From positions 1,612,001-1,676,000 of the forward strand of contig NZ_FNTQ01000001.1 in the NCBI RefSeq assembly GCF_900105755.1: 64,000 nucleotides of DNA. Direction: 5' to 3'. Below the pieces are notes generated by a model, which searched no databases, was not told the DNA's origin, and worked only from the letters and a program-made list of their open reading frames with translations. Below are positions 1-8,017 of the stretch, piece by piece. The stretch comes from Streptomyces sp. Ag109_O5-10. GTDB lineage: Bacteria; Actinomycetota; Actinomycetes; Streptomycetales; Streptomycetaceae. Position numbers and translations under genes: made by a program. Position 1 is the stretch's first letter. Each line of letters starts with the position of its first letter.

Positions 1-373
1 CGCAGAGGGATTCGAGGGCGGCCACGCCGGCGCTGCCCGCGTTGGCCGCCGCGAGCCGTGCCGCCTCGGCTTCCAACAGGGTGCGGACGGTGAGGAGTTG
101 ATCGGCCTCCGCCTCCGTCGGCTCGTGCACGAACGCGCCCTGTGCGGGCCGCAGGTCCACCCAGCCCTCGGTGTTCAGCCGCTGGAGCGCCTCACGGACC
201 GGCTGCCGGGAGACGCCGAGGTGCCCGGCGAGTTCGCTCTCGACGAGGTGCTGGCCGGGCTGGAGGGCGCGGGTGGTGATGAGTTCCAGCAGCGCCTCGT
301 AGACGCGGTCGCGGAGCGGTCCGGGGCGTTCGAGTCTGGGCACCGCGCCCTGCGGCAGTCCGGCTGACAACAT
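1..373 (-). CDS. GntR-family transcriptional regulator (FadR/FCD type), 3' part beyond window
   Basis: Reading the minus strand from an ATG at 373 gives MLSAGLPQGAVPRLERPG, then a GntR winged helix (RDRVYEALLELITTRALQPG, then ELAGHLGVSRQPVREALQRL and a wing ending in QGAFVHEP). This leads into what looks like the first FCD-type helix (ADQLLTVRTLLEAEAARLAA). The reading frame runs off the left edge, so about 124 residues are visible and the effector domain is mostly missing. The VSRQPVREAL recognition helix is typical of the family. The next genes are an OFA-type transporter and, divergent from it, a formate dehydrogenase operon. A 9-bp motif, GTCTACAGT, is present both upstream of this gene (432-440) and, inverted, in the divergent promoter region at 3180-3188, so it may be the local repressor. 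The DNA-binding assignment is firm; effector and targets are inferred. Confidence 0.88.
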   Translation of the reverse strand, partial: MLSAGLPQGAVPRLERPGPLRDRVYEALLELITTRALQPGQHLVESELAGHLGVSRQPVREALQRLNTEGWVDLRPAQGAFVHEPTEAEADQLLTVRTLLEAEAARLAAANAGSAGVAALESLC

Positions 374-431
374 CGGGTCCCCCTTCGGCAGACTCCCGTT
401 ACGAGCGGACACTCAGTATCGATTGTCTTTC

Positions 432-440
432 GTCTACAGT
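432..440. promoter_or_regulatory. Candidate GntR operator half-site
   Basis: GTCTACAGT lies about 60 bp upstream of the GntR start. Its reverse complement ACTGTAGAC occurs at 3180-3188 in front of the formate dehydrogenase operon. The local sequence on the minus strand contains two overlapping GTAGAC steps. GntR proteins commonly bind short palindromes of the GT-N-AC kind. The assignment is inference from the shared 9-mer. Confidence 0.35.
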
Positions 441-483
441 CTACGGCGCACAGCCGCCAGAGGAAGCGGGGGTCGGTCACATC

Positions 484-518
484 GCACCCCGCACCCCGCA
501 CCCCGCACCCCGCACCCC
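484..518. repeat. 7-bp tandem repeat (GCACCCC x5)
   Basis: Five perfect head-to-tail copies of GCACCCC end 4 bp before the 3' end of the KAS III gene, between its stop codon and the GntR gene. It looks like a slippage-prone low-complexity tract and probably varies in copy number between strains. No function is evident. Confidence 0.9.
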
Positions 519-522
519 GCTC

Positions 523-1470
523 TCAGGGACAGCGCACGACCTGCCCCGCGTACGACAGGTTGCCGCCGAAGCCGAACAGCAGGATCGGGTCGCCGCTGGA
601 CACCCGGCCCTGTTCGACCAGCTTGGAGAGGGCGAGCGGGATGCTCGCCGCCGACGTGTTCCCCGATTCGGTGACGTCACGGGCGACGACCGCGTTGACC
701 GCGCCGATCTTCGCCGCGAGCGGCTCGATGATCCGCAGGTTGGCCTGGTGCAGCACGACGGCCGCGAGGTCGGCGGGTGCCACCCCGGCCTTCTCACAGG
801 CGCGCCGGGCGATGGGCGGCAGCTGGGTGGTGGCCCAGCGGTAGACGCTCTGCCCCTCCTGCGCGAACCGGGGCGGGGTGCCCTCGATGCGTACCGCGTG
901 GCTCATCTCGGGGACGGAGCCCCACAGGACCGGTCCGATCCCGGGCTCCTCGCCGGGCCCGCAGGCCTCGACCACGGCCGCGCCCGCCCCGTCGCCGACC
1001 AGGACGCAGGTCGTACGGTCGGTCCAGTCCGTCACCTCGGACATCTTGTCGGCGCCGATGACGAGCGCCCGGGCGGCGGCGCCGGCCCGCACGGTGTGGT
1101 CGGCGGTGGCGAGCGCGTGGGTGAAACCGGCGCACACGACGTTGACGTCCATCGCGGCGGGCCGCGGGATGCCGAGCCGGGCGGCGACGCGCGCGGCCAT
1201 GTTCGGCGAGCGGTCGATCGCGGTGGAGGTGGCGACCAGGACCAGGTCGATGTCCGCGGGGGTGAGGCCGGCCGTGGCGAGGGCCTTGGCGGCGGCGTGC
1301 GCGGCCAGTTCGTCGACGGGTTCGTCGGGGCCCGCGATGTGCCGGGTGTTGATGCCCACCCGGCTGCGGATCCACTCGTCACTGGTGTCGACCATGCCCG
1401 CCAGGTCCTCGTTGGTGAGTATCCTGGCGGGCTGATAGTGGCCGACGGCGGCGATGCGCGATCCGATCAT
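523..1470 (-). CDS. 3-oxoacyl-ACP synthase III (KAS III / FabH-like)
   Basis: 315 residues from the ATG at 1470; in-frame codons further upstream encode no recognisable KAS sequence and were excluded. KAS III enzymes perform decarboxylative Claisen condensation of an acyl-CoA starter with malonyl-ACP. The full Cys-His-Asn triad is visible: Cys113 in NVVCAGF, His241 in VLHQANLRII and Asn271 in NTSAASIPLAL, plus the GFGGNLSYAG C-terminal motif. Length is normal for the family (310-340). The residues around Cys113 differ from housekeeping FabH (usually A-C-S/A-G-F), so it may use an unusual starter or act as an acyltransferase for a secondary metabolite. No acyl carrier protein or other FAS/PKS gene is adjacent, so it is not the primary fab cluster. 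Family is certain, substrate unknown. Confidence 0.9.
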   Translation of the reverse strand: MIGSRIAAVGHYQPARILTNEDLAGMVDTSDEWIRSRVGINTRHIAGPDEPVDELAAHAAAKALATAGLTPADIDLVLVATSTAIDRSPNMAARVAARLGIPRPAAMDVNVVCAGFTHALATADHTVRAGAAARALVIGADKMSEVTDWTDRTTCVLVGDGAGAAVVEACGPGEEPGIGPVLWGSVPEMSHAVRIEGTPPRFAQEGQSVYRWATTQLPPIARRACEKAGVAPADLAAVVLHQANLRIIEPLAAKIGAVNAVVARDVTESGNTSAASIPLALSKLVEQGRVSSGDPILLFGFGGNLSYAGQVVRCP

Positions 1471-1617
1471 GGGTGGTGGAGCCCCCTCGTTGCCTCGGTG
1501 TGGGTCCACCAGTCTGTTCAGTGACTCACGGGTACGACGGCATGTGAGGCCACAGGAAACGGGCGCCCGAGTTGTCGGCTTCTTGCAGACCCTCGGACGC
1601 CCGGCTATCCCCACCGG

Positions 1618-1752
1618 TCACCCGTTGAACAGCTGTGTCGCTTTCTGTACGAGTTCGTACACCCCGTAGGCGAAGGGCGCGCCGACCCAGACCCAGGCGA
1701 CGGCGATCAGCCAGCGGCGGTCCGGCTCAGGCCGGCTGCTCTCGTTCGACAT
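1618..1752 (-). CDS. Small membrane protein accompanying OFA-type MFS transporter
   Basis: A 44-residue ORF starting with ATG at 1752 and ending at TGA 1618-1620. It begins MSNESSRPEPDRRW, continues with one hydrophobic helix (LIAVAWVWVGAPFAYGVYEL) and ends VQKATQLFNG. Its start overlaps the end of the MFS gene by 26 bp in another frame, which argues for translational coupling. A short protein of this type next to oxalate/formate-antiporter-family transporters is, from memory, a recurrent actinobacterial arrangement annotated as an MFS transporter small subunit. The role (stability or assembly of the carrier) is not shown by the sequence. Confidence 0.7.
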   Translation of the reverse strand: MSNESSRPEPDRRWLIAVAWVWVGAPFAYGVYELVQKATQLFNG

Positions 1753-3055
1753 CGACGGCCTCCCTCGGGGCGGGGATGTGGTGGCGGGCATGGACGGGCC
1801 GGACCAGCTCGTTGGCGACGAAACCGACGACGAGCAGGCCGATCATGATGCCGAAGGACAGGGTGTAGAGGTCGGCGCCGTGCTTGCCGGCGCCCTTCTG
1901 GTGGTCGGCGATCCAGTTGACGATCAGCGGGCCGAGCACACCTGCCAGGGACCAGGCGGTGAGCAGCCGGCCGTGGATGGCACCGACCTGGTAGGTGCCG
2001 AAGAGGTCCTTCAGGTAGGCGGGGACGGTCGCGAAGCCGCCGCCGTAGAAGGAGAGGATCACCAGGGCGCAGAGGATGAACAGGGGTTTGGACGAGTCCC
2101 CGAACAGGGCGATGAGCAGGTACATCACGGCGCCCACGCCCAGATAGACGCGGTAGATGTTCTTGCGGCCGATCAGGTCGGAGGTGGACGACCAGCCGAT
2201 CCGGCCCGCCATGTTGGCGGCGGACAGCAGGGCGACGAAGCCGGCCGCCGCGGACGCCGACACCGGGGTGGAGCTGTCGGCGAAGAAGTCCGTGATCATC
2301 GGGGCGGCCTTCTCCAGGATGCCGATGCCGGCGGTCACGTTCATGCAGAGCACGACCCACAGGCACCAGAACTGCGGAGTGCGGATCGCGCTGTTCGCGG
2401 AGACCTGCACACCCTCGAAGGCGCTCGGCGCCGCCGCGACCGGCTTCTCGGTGCGCGGGACACGGATGAGCAGGACCCCGAGGGTCATGAAGACGGCGTA
2501 CGACAGCCCGTGCACCAGGAAGGCGAGGGCGATGCCATCGTTGTCACTGCCGAAGGACGAGAGCATCTGCGCCGACCACGGTGAGGCGATCAGCGCGCCG
2601 CCGCCGAAGCCCATGATGGCGATGCCGGTGGCCATGCCGGGCCGGTCCGGGAACCACTTGATCAGGGTGGAGACGGGCGATATGTAGCCGATGCCGAGGC
2701 CGATACCGCCGACGAAGCCGTAGCCGAGGACGATCAGCCAGTACTGCTTGGTCTCGGCGCCGAGCGCGGAGATCAGGAAGCCGGAGGAGAAGCAGATCAG
2801 GGCCACGGTCATGGCCCAGCGCGGTCCGTTGCGTTCGACGAGGGTGCCGCCGAACGCGGCCGACAGGCCGAGCATCACGATCGCGAGCTGGAAGGGCAGC
2901 GCGCTCTGGGTGCCGCTCAGGTTCAGGGCGGATTCGAGTGGCGGCTTGAACACGCTCCAGGCGTAGGCCTGGCCGATGGCGAGATGGACGGAGAGGGCGG
3001 CGGGCGGGACGAGCCAGCGGCTCCAGCCCGGAGGCGCAACAGGGGGGCTGCTCAT
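1727..3055 (-). CDS. OFA-family (oxalate/formate antiporter-like) MFS transporter
   Basis: 442 residues with about 12 hydrophobic segments and the OFA-like N-terminal region around AIGQAYAWSVFKPPLESAL. The glycine-rich stretch GIGLGIGYISPVSTLIKWFPDRPGMATGIAIMGFG is characteristic of the oxalate:formate antiporter branch. The KWFPDRPGMATG loop is strongly conserved in that branch. It sits back to back with a formate dehydrogenase operon, which fits import of a small organic acid (oxalate or a related carboxylate) with formate as product or counter-ion. No oxalyl-CoA decarboxylase or formyl-CoA transferase is in the window, so the substrate remains inferred. It is read together with the overlapping 44-residue protein downstream. 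Confidence 0.88.
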   Translation of the reverse strand: MSSPPVAPPGWSRWLVPPAALSVHLAIGQAYAWSVFKPPLESALNLSGTQSALPFQLAIVMLGLSAAFGGTLVERNGPRWAMTVALICFSSGFLISALGAETKQYWLIVLGYGFVGGIGLGIGYISPVSTLIKWFPDRPGMATGIAIMGFGGGALIASPWSAQMLSSFGSDNDGIALAFLVHGLSYAVFMTLGVLLIRVPRTEKPVAAAPSAFEGVQVSANSAIRTPQFWCLWVVLCMNVTAGIGILEKAAPMITDFFADSSTPVSASAAAGFVALLSAANMAGRIGWSSTSDLIGRKNIYRVYLGVGAVMYLLIALFGDSSKPLFILCALVILSFYGGGFATVPAYLKDLFGTYQVGAIHGRLLTAWSLAGVLGPLIVNWIADHQKGAGKHGADLYTLSFGIMIGLLVVGFVANELVRPVHARHHIPAPREAVDVEREQPA

Positions 3056-3279
3056 GAATCCCGGACGCTATGGCCCCGCAAGGGTGGTTGAGAACCCGCG
3101 AGTTCGATCGTATGCGTTGAACGGTATCCAGAATGCGCCGAACGGTCGCTGTCCGGACCCTTGTCGACCCGGACTCCATACTGTAGACAATATTTCGTCG
3201 ACATGCCTCGCGAAGGCCGACTCCGCGGCCGAGTCCGAGGCCACCTCCGCGGTATCCCTCAAACCGAACGGAGCGTTCC
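3056..3279. promoter_or_regulatory. Divergent control region, transporter / formate dehydrogenase operon
   Basis: Between the MFS transporter (minus) and the PanE-like gene (plus). On the plus strand, TTGTCG at 3161-3166, a 17-bp spacer and TAGACA at 3184-3189 form a plausible sigma-70-type promoter. The ACTGTAGAC motif shared with the GntR upstream region (3180-3188) overlaps the -10, a good position for a repressor. GGAG at 3270-3273 is the ribosome site for the GTG at 3280. Promoter and operator are predictions. Confidence 0.4.
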
Positions 3280-4251
3280 GTGAAAGTCGCAGTCCTCGGC
3301 GCCGGTGCGATCGGCGCCTACGTCGGTGCCGCGCTCCACCGCGCGGGCGCCGATGTGCATCTCATCGCCCGTGGACCCCATCTGGCGGCCATGAGGCAGT
3401 ACGGAGTACGGGTGCTCAGCCCGCGCGGCGACTTCACCGCGCACGCCCACGCCACCGACGACCCGGCCGAGGTCGGCCCGGTCGACTACGTCTTCCTGGG
3501 CCTGAAGGCCAACTCGTACGCGGCGTGCGGGCCGCTGGTCGAGCCGCTGCTGCACGAGCGCACTGCGGTGGTCGCCGCCCAGAACGGCATCCCCTGGTGG
3601 TACTTCCACCGGCACGGCGGCCCCTACGACGGCCACCGCGTCGAGAGCGTCGACCCGGACGGCACCGTCAGCGCCGTACTCGCCCCCGAACGCGCCGTCG
3701 GCTGCGTGGTGTACGCGGCCACCGAGCTCGAAGCCCCCGGCGTGGTACGGCACCTGGAGGGCACCAGGTTCTCGGTCGGCGAGCCCGACCGCAGCGTGTC
3801 CGAACGGTGTCTGCGGTTCAGCGAGGCCATGCAGACCGGCGGCCTGAAGTGCCCGGTCGAGCCCGACCTGCGCAACGACATCTGGCTCAAGCTGCTCGGC
3901 AACATCTCCTTCAACCCGATCAGCGCGCTGGCCCGCGCCACGATGCGGCAGATGTGCCTGCACGGCGGCACCCGGCGGGTCATCGAGATCATGATGCGCG
4001 AGACGCTCGACGTCGCCGAGGCGCTCGGCTGCGAGGTCGGGATCTCCATCGAACGCCGGCTGGCGGGCGCCGAGAAGGTCGGCGACCACCGCACCTCCAC
4101 GCTCCAGGACCTGGAGCGCGGCAAGCCGCTGGAACTCGACGTGCTGCTCGCGGCCGTCGTGGAGCTGGCGGAGATCACCGGCGTGCAGGTGCCCACCCTC
4201 CGCACCGTGCACGCCATCTCGGACCTGCTCGCCCTGAGGAGCGCCGCATGA
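3280..4251 (+). CDS. 2-dehydropantoate 2-reductase-family oxidoreductase (PanE/ApbA-like)
   Basis: 323 residues from GTG 3280 (GGAG six bases upstream). The N-terminal Rossmann motif is VLGAGAIGAYVG (residues 5-16), followed by the family's KANSY segment and the C-terminal helical domain with DIWLKLLGNISFNPISAL, which carries the Lys/Asn pair expected of ketopantoate reductases. The stop overlaps the start of the formate dehydrogenase catalytic gene (ATGA), so it is the first cistron of that operon. A pantothenate role is unlikely in this context. The family also contains reductases of other 2-oxo acids, so a role in metabolism of the imported carboxylate is an inference. Family firm, substrate unknown. 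Confidence 0.85.
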   Translation: MKVAVLGAGAIGAYVGAALHRAGADVHLIARGPHLAAMRQYGVRVLSPRGDFTAHAHATDDPAEVGPVDYVFLGLKANSYAACGPLVEPLLHERTAVVAAQNGIPWWYFHRHGGPYDGHRVESVDPDGTVSAVLAPERAVGCVVYAATELEAPGVVRHLEGTRFSVGEPDRSVSERCLRFSEAMQTGGLKCPVEPDLRNDIWLKLLGNISFNPISALARATMRQMCLHGGTRRVIEIMMRETLDVAEALGCEVGISIERRLAGAEKVGDHRTSTLQDLERGKPLELDVLLAAVVELAEITGVQVPTLRTVHAISDLLALRSAA

Positions 4252-6194
4252 GGAGCACGACAGGCACGAAGCGCACCCGGAAGCGCGAACCGAAGACCTA
4301 CACCCGTCTCACCCACCCGCTGGTCAGGGACTCCCGCGACGAGCCGTTCCGGCAGGCGAGCTGGGAGGAGGCGCTGGACCGCGCGGCCCGCGGCCTGGAG
4401 CGCAACCGCGAGGCGTTCGGGATGTTCTCCTGCGCCCGCGCGACCAACGAGATGAACTACGTGGCGCAGAAGTTCGCCCGGGTGGTGATGGGCACCAACA
4501 ACGTCGACTCCTGCAACCGGACCTGTCACGCCCCGAGCGTGGCCGGTCTCTCGGCGGCCTTCGGGTCCGGCGGCGGCACCTCGTCGTACGAGGAGATCGA
4601 GCACACCGACGTCATCGTGATGTGGGGTTCCAACGCCCGCTTCGCGCACCCGATCTTCTTCCAGCACGTGCTGAAGGGGATCAGGAACGGCGCCCGGATG
4701 TACGCCGTCGACCCGCGGCGCACCTCCACCGCGGAGTGGGCGGAGAGCTGGCTCGGGCTGAACGTCGGCACCGACATCCCGATGGCGCACGCGATCGGCC
4801 GGGAGATCATCCACGCGGGGCTGGTCAACGAGGCGTTCGTCGAGCGGGCCACCACCGGCTTCGAGGAGTACAAGGCCCTCGTCGAGCCGTGGACGCTGTC
4901 CCTCACAGAGAAGGTGACGGGCGTACCGGCCCGCGCGATACGGGAGTTGGCGCACGCCTACGCCCGCGCCGAGCGCGCCCAGCTGTGCTGGACCCTCGGC
5001 ATCACCGAGCACCACAACGGCACCGACAACGTCCGCGCCCTGATCAACCTCTCCCTGCTCACCGGTCAGGTGGGACGCTGGGGCGCCGGGTTGCAGCCGC
5101 TGCGCGGGCAGAACAACGTGCAGGGCGGCGGCGACATGGGCGCGATCCCCAACCGCCTGCCCGGCTTCCAGGACATCCTCGACCCGGACGCCCGGCTGAA
5201 GTTCGAGTCGGCCTGGGACACGGTCATCCCGCCGCACTACGGGCTGACCCTCACCGAGATGTTCGAGGCGATGGAGGAGGGCTCGCTCAGGGCGGTCTAC
5301 TGCATCGGTGAGAACCCGGCCCAGTCGGAGGCCGACAGCGAGCAGGCGGTGCGGCGGCTGCGGGCCCTCGACTTCCTGGTCGTCCAGGACATCTTCCTCA
5401 CGAAGACGGCGGAACTGGCGGACGTGGTGCTGCCCGCGACCGCCGGCTGGGCGGAGACCGAGGGCACCACGACCAACAGCGAGCGCCGGGTGCAGCGGGT
5501 GCGCCGTGCGGTCGCCCCGCCCGGCGAGGCCCGTGAGGACATCGACATCATCTGCGAGCTGGCGGGGCTCCTGGGCCACGACTGGAAGTACGCCGACGCG
5601 GAGGCCGTCTGGAACGAGCTCCGCTCCGTCTCCCCCGACCACTACGGCATGACGTACGACCGGCTCGTCGAGCACCAGGGCATCCAGTGGCCGTGCCCGA
5701 GCACCGAGCGGCTCGAACCGACGTACCTGCACGGCCGGTTGTGGGAGACGGACCCGGACAGGCGCGGGACACCGGCACCGTTCGGGCTGGTCCGGCACGA
5801 TCCCCCGGTCGATCTCACCGACGAGGAGTACCCGATCCGGCTCACCACCGGGCGCCGTCTCGACTCCTACAACACCGGTGTGCAGAGCGGCGGCTACGCC
5901 TCCCCGCTGCGGCGCGGCGAGTACATCGAGCTGTGCCCGGAGGACGCCGAGCGGTACGGGGTGACCGTCGGCGAGGAGGTCCAGGTGTCCTCCCGGCGGG
6001 GCGCGGTGGTGGCGCCGGTCTGGGTCGACCCGGCGCTGCGCCCCGGGCTCGCCTTCATGACCATGCACTTTCCCGACGAGGTGGACACCAACCAGCTGAC
6101 GATCGAGGCGAACTGCCCGATCGCGGGGACTGCGGAGTTCAAGGCGTCCGCGATCCGTATCGAGAAGCTCCCGGTCGCGACCATCGTGAGGTGA
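4248..6194 (+). CDS. Formate dehydrogenase catalytic subunit lacking its N-terminal Fe4S4 domain
   Basis: 648 residues; ATG 4248 overlaps the previous stop (ATGA). It contains the molybdopterin oxidoreductase core (about 25-480) and the MoCo dinucleotide-binding domain (about 535-640, from EEYPIRLTTGRRLDSYNT to NQLTIEANCPIAG). In NNVDSCNRTCHAPSVAGL, Cys93 occupies the position of the metal-ligating selenocysteine of E. coli FdhF and is followed by His94, so this is a Cys-type formate dehydrogenase. The usual N-terminal [4Fe-4S] module (CxxCxxxC...C) is missing. The protein opens directly at TYTRLTHPLVR, the point where the module would hand over, and that module is found at the C-terminus of the protein encoded at 8014-8874. 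The product should oxidise formate to CO2 and pass electrons through that partner to the NuoEF-like diaphorase. Confidence 0.9.
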   Translation: MRSTTGTKRTRKREPKTYTRLTHPLVRDSRDEPFRQASWEEALDRAARGLERNREAFGMFSCARATNEMNYVAQKFARVVMGTNNVDSCNRTCHAPSVAGLSAAFGSGGGTSSYEEIEHTDVIVMWGSNARFAHPIFFQHVLKGIRNGARMYAVDPRRTSTAEWAESWLGLNVGTDIPMAHAIGREIIHAGLVNEAFVERATTGFEEYKALVEPWTLSLTEKVTGVPARAIRELAHAYARAERAQLCWTLGITEHHNGTDNVRALINLSLLTGQVGRWGAGLQPLRGQNNVQGGGDMGAIPNRLPGFQDILDPDARLKFESAWDTVIPPHYGLTLTEMFEAMEEGSLRAVYCIGENPAQSEADSEQAVRRLRALDFLVVQDIFLTKTAELADVVLPATAGWAETEGTTTNSERRVQRVRRAVAPPGEAREDIDIICELAGLLGHDWKYADAEAVWNELRSVSPDHYGMTYDRLVEHQGIQWPCPSTERLEPTYLHGRLWETDPDRRGTPAPFGLVRHDPPVDLTDEEYPIRLTTGRRLDSYNTGVQSGGYASPLRRGEYIELCPEDAERYGVTVGEEVQVSSRRGAVVAPVWVDPALRPGLAFMTMHFPDEVDTNQLTIEANCPIAGTAEFKASAIRIEKLPVATIVR

Positions 6195-6199
6195 CGTAA

Positions 6200-8017
6200 G
6201 TGGACCTGCACTTCGGCGACAGCAAACCGACGGACGACGAACGCGCCGCCGTCGACGCCCTGCTGGGCCCTCCGGAGTCCTCCTGGGAGGGCGCCGACCG
6301 CTCCGACGCGGACCTGCGCTGGGCGCGCGGCGGCCGGGAGGCCCGGGACCGCCGCGACCTGCTGCTGCCGGGGCTGCACGCGATCAACGACCGGGTCGGC
6401 TGGATCAGCGAGGGCGCCCTCGGCTACCTCTGCCGCCGCCTGACCGTCCCCCCGGCCGAGGCGTACGGAGTCGCCACCTTCTACGCGATGTTCTCCGTCA
6501 GGCCCCGCCCGGCGACCGTCCTGCACGTCTGCACGGACCTGGCGTGCACGGCGGCCGGGGCGTCCGCACTGTGCGCCGGGGTGGAGGCGGGCCTCGGCCC
6601 CGGCGTGCACGTCGAGCGCAGCCCCTGTCTGGGCCTGTGCGAGCGGGCCCCGGCGGCCCTGGCGATCCGGGCCGGGAGCCCGGTGCGTACGGCGGTGGCG
6701 GCCCCGGCGACGGTCGAGGCGGCCGTGCTCGCGGCCACCGCGCCCGACTCGGCACAGGAGGAGCCGCCGGCCGGGGCGGCCGTACCCCAGGCGGGACAGG
6801 AGGGCCTGACCCTGCTGCAGCGGGTGGGCGTGGTCGACCCCGCCTCGCTCGACGACTACCGGGCGAACGGCGGCTACACCGCCCTGCGGCACGCCTTCGC
6901 GCTCGGCCCCGCCGGGGTCATCCGCGAGGTCACCGACTCGGGGCTGGTCGGGCGCGGCGGCGCCGCCTTCCCCACCGGCCGCAAGTGGCAGGCCACCGCT
7001 TCCCAGCCCGACCACCCGCACTACCTGGTCTGCAACGCCGACGAATCGGAGCCGGGCACCTTCAAGGACCGCGTGCTCATGGAGGGCGATCCGTACTCCC
7101 TGGTGGAGGCGATGACGATCGCGGGGTACGCGATCGGCGCCCGCCGGGGCTTCGTCTACCTCCGCGGCGAGTACCCGCGGGCGACCCGGCGTCTCCGGCA
7201 CGCGATCGACCAGGCCCGCGCCCGGGGCTTCCTCGGCGAGGACGTGCTCGGGCAGGGCTTCGCCTTCGACATCGAGATCCGGCGCGGCGCCGGGGCGTAC
7301 ATCTGCGGCGAGGAGACGGCCCTGTTCAACTCCATCGAGGGGTACCGGGGCGAGCCGCGCTCGAAGCCGCCGTTCCCGGTGGAGAAAGGGCTGTTCGGGA
7401 AGCCGACGGTCGAGAACAACGTGGAGACGCTGGTCAACGTCCTGCCGATCCTGACCATGGGCGCCCCGGCGTACGCGGCGATCGGCACCGCCAGGTCCAC
7501 CGGCCCGAAGCTCTTCTGCGTGTCCGGGAGCGTGGCCCGCCCCGGCATCTTCGAACTCCCCTTCGGCGCCACGCTCGGCGAACTCCTCCACCTGGCCGGA
7601 GTGCGCGACGGCCTGCGGGCGGTCCTGCTCGGTGGCGCCGCGGGCGGCTTCGTACGGCCGGACGAACTCGGCATCCCGCTCACCTTCGAAGGGACCCGGG
7701 AGGCCGGCACCACGCTCGGCTCCGGTGTGGTCATGGCCTTCGACGACACCGTGCCGCTGCCGCGGCTCCTGCTCCGGATCGCCCAGTTCTTCCGGGACGA
7801 GTCCTGCGGGCAGTGCGTGCCCTGCCGGGTCGGCACGGTCCGGCAGGAGGAGGCGCTGCACCGGATCGTCGAGCGCACCGGCGCCGGCGCGGCCGGGGAC
7901 GTCGCGCTGCTGCGCGAGGTCGGCCGGGCGATGCGGGACGCCTCGATCTGCGGTCTCGGGCAGACCGCGTGGAACGCCGTGGAATCCGCCATCGACCGTC
8001 TGGGGGCGTACGAATGA
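6200..8017 (+). CDS. NAD-dependent formate dehydrogenase diaphorase, NuoE-NuoF fusion
   Basis: 605 residues from GTG 6200, five bases after the previous stop. Residues 45-180 form a NuoE-like thioredoxin-fold [2Fe-2S] domain with Cys111, Cys116, Cys143 and Cys147 (CTDLAC, CLGLC). Residues 205-600 form a NuoF-like domain with the FMN loop GRGGAAFPTG (251-260), the NADH-binding stretch GAGAYICGEETAL and a [4Fe-4S] site ESCGQCVPC (Cys536, 539, 542) plus Cys584. An Ala/Pro-rich linker (about 165-205) joins them. FdsG and FdsB of soluble NAD-formate dehydrogenases are normally separate; here they are one chain. It would reduce NAD+ with electrons from the Fe-S subunit. Its stop overlaps the next start (ATGA). 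Confidence 0.92.
   Translation: MDLHFGDSKPTDDERAAVDALLGPPESSWEGADRSDADLRWARGGREARDRRDLLLPGLHAINDRVGWISEGALGYLCRRLTVPPAEAYGVATFYAMFSVRPRPATVLHVCTDLACTAAGASALCAGVEAGLGPGVHVERSPCLGLCERAPAALAIRAGSPVRTAVAAPATVEAAVLAATAPDSAQEEPPAGAAVPQAGQEGLTLLQRVGVVDPASLDDYRANGGYTALRHAFALGPAGVIREVTDSGLVGRGGAAFPTGRKWQATASQPDHPHYLVCNADESEPGTFKDRVLMEGDPYSLVEAMTIAGYAIGARRGFVYLRGEYPRATRRLRHAIDQARARGFLGEDVLGQGFAFDIEIRRGAGAYICGEETALFNSIEGYRGEPRSKPPFPVEKGLFGKPTVENNVETLVNVLPILTMGAPAYAAIGTARSTGPKLFCVSGSVARPGIFELPFGATLGELLHLAGVRDGLRAVLLGGAAGGFVRPDELGIPLTFEGTREAGTTLGSGVVMAFDDTVPLPRLLLRIAQFFRDESCGQCVPCRVGTVRQEEALHRIVERTGAGAAGDVALLREVGRAMRDASICGLGQTAWNAVESAIDRLGAYE

Noticed and set aside
484-518. CRISPR array
   Set aside because: It is a perfect 7-bp tandem repeat without spacers. 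No array of 25-40 bp repeats with regular spacers occurs in the window.
2976-6194. 1072-residue open frame spanning the PanE-like gene and the formate dehydrogenase gene
   Set aside because: Its first 424 residues are Arg/Pro-rich out-of-frame sequence over the PanE-like gene; real coding starts at the ATGA overlap at 4248.
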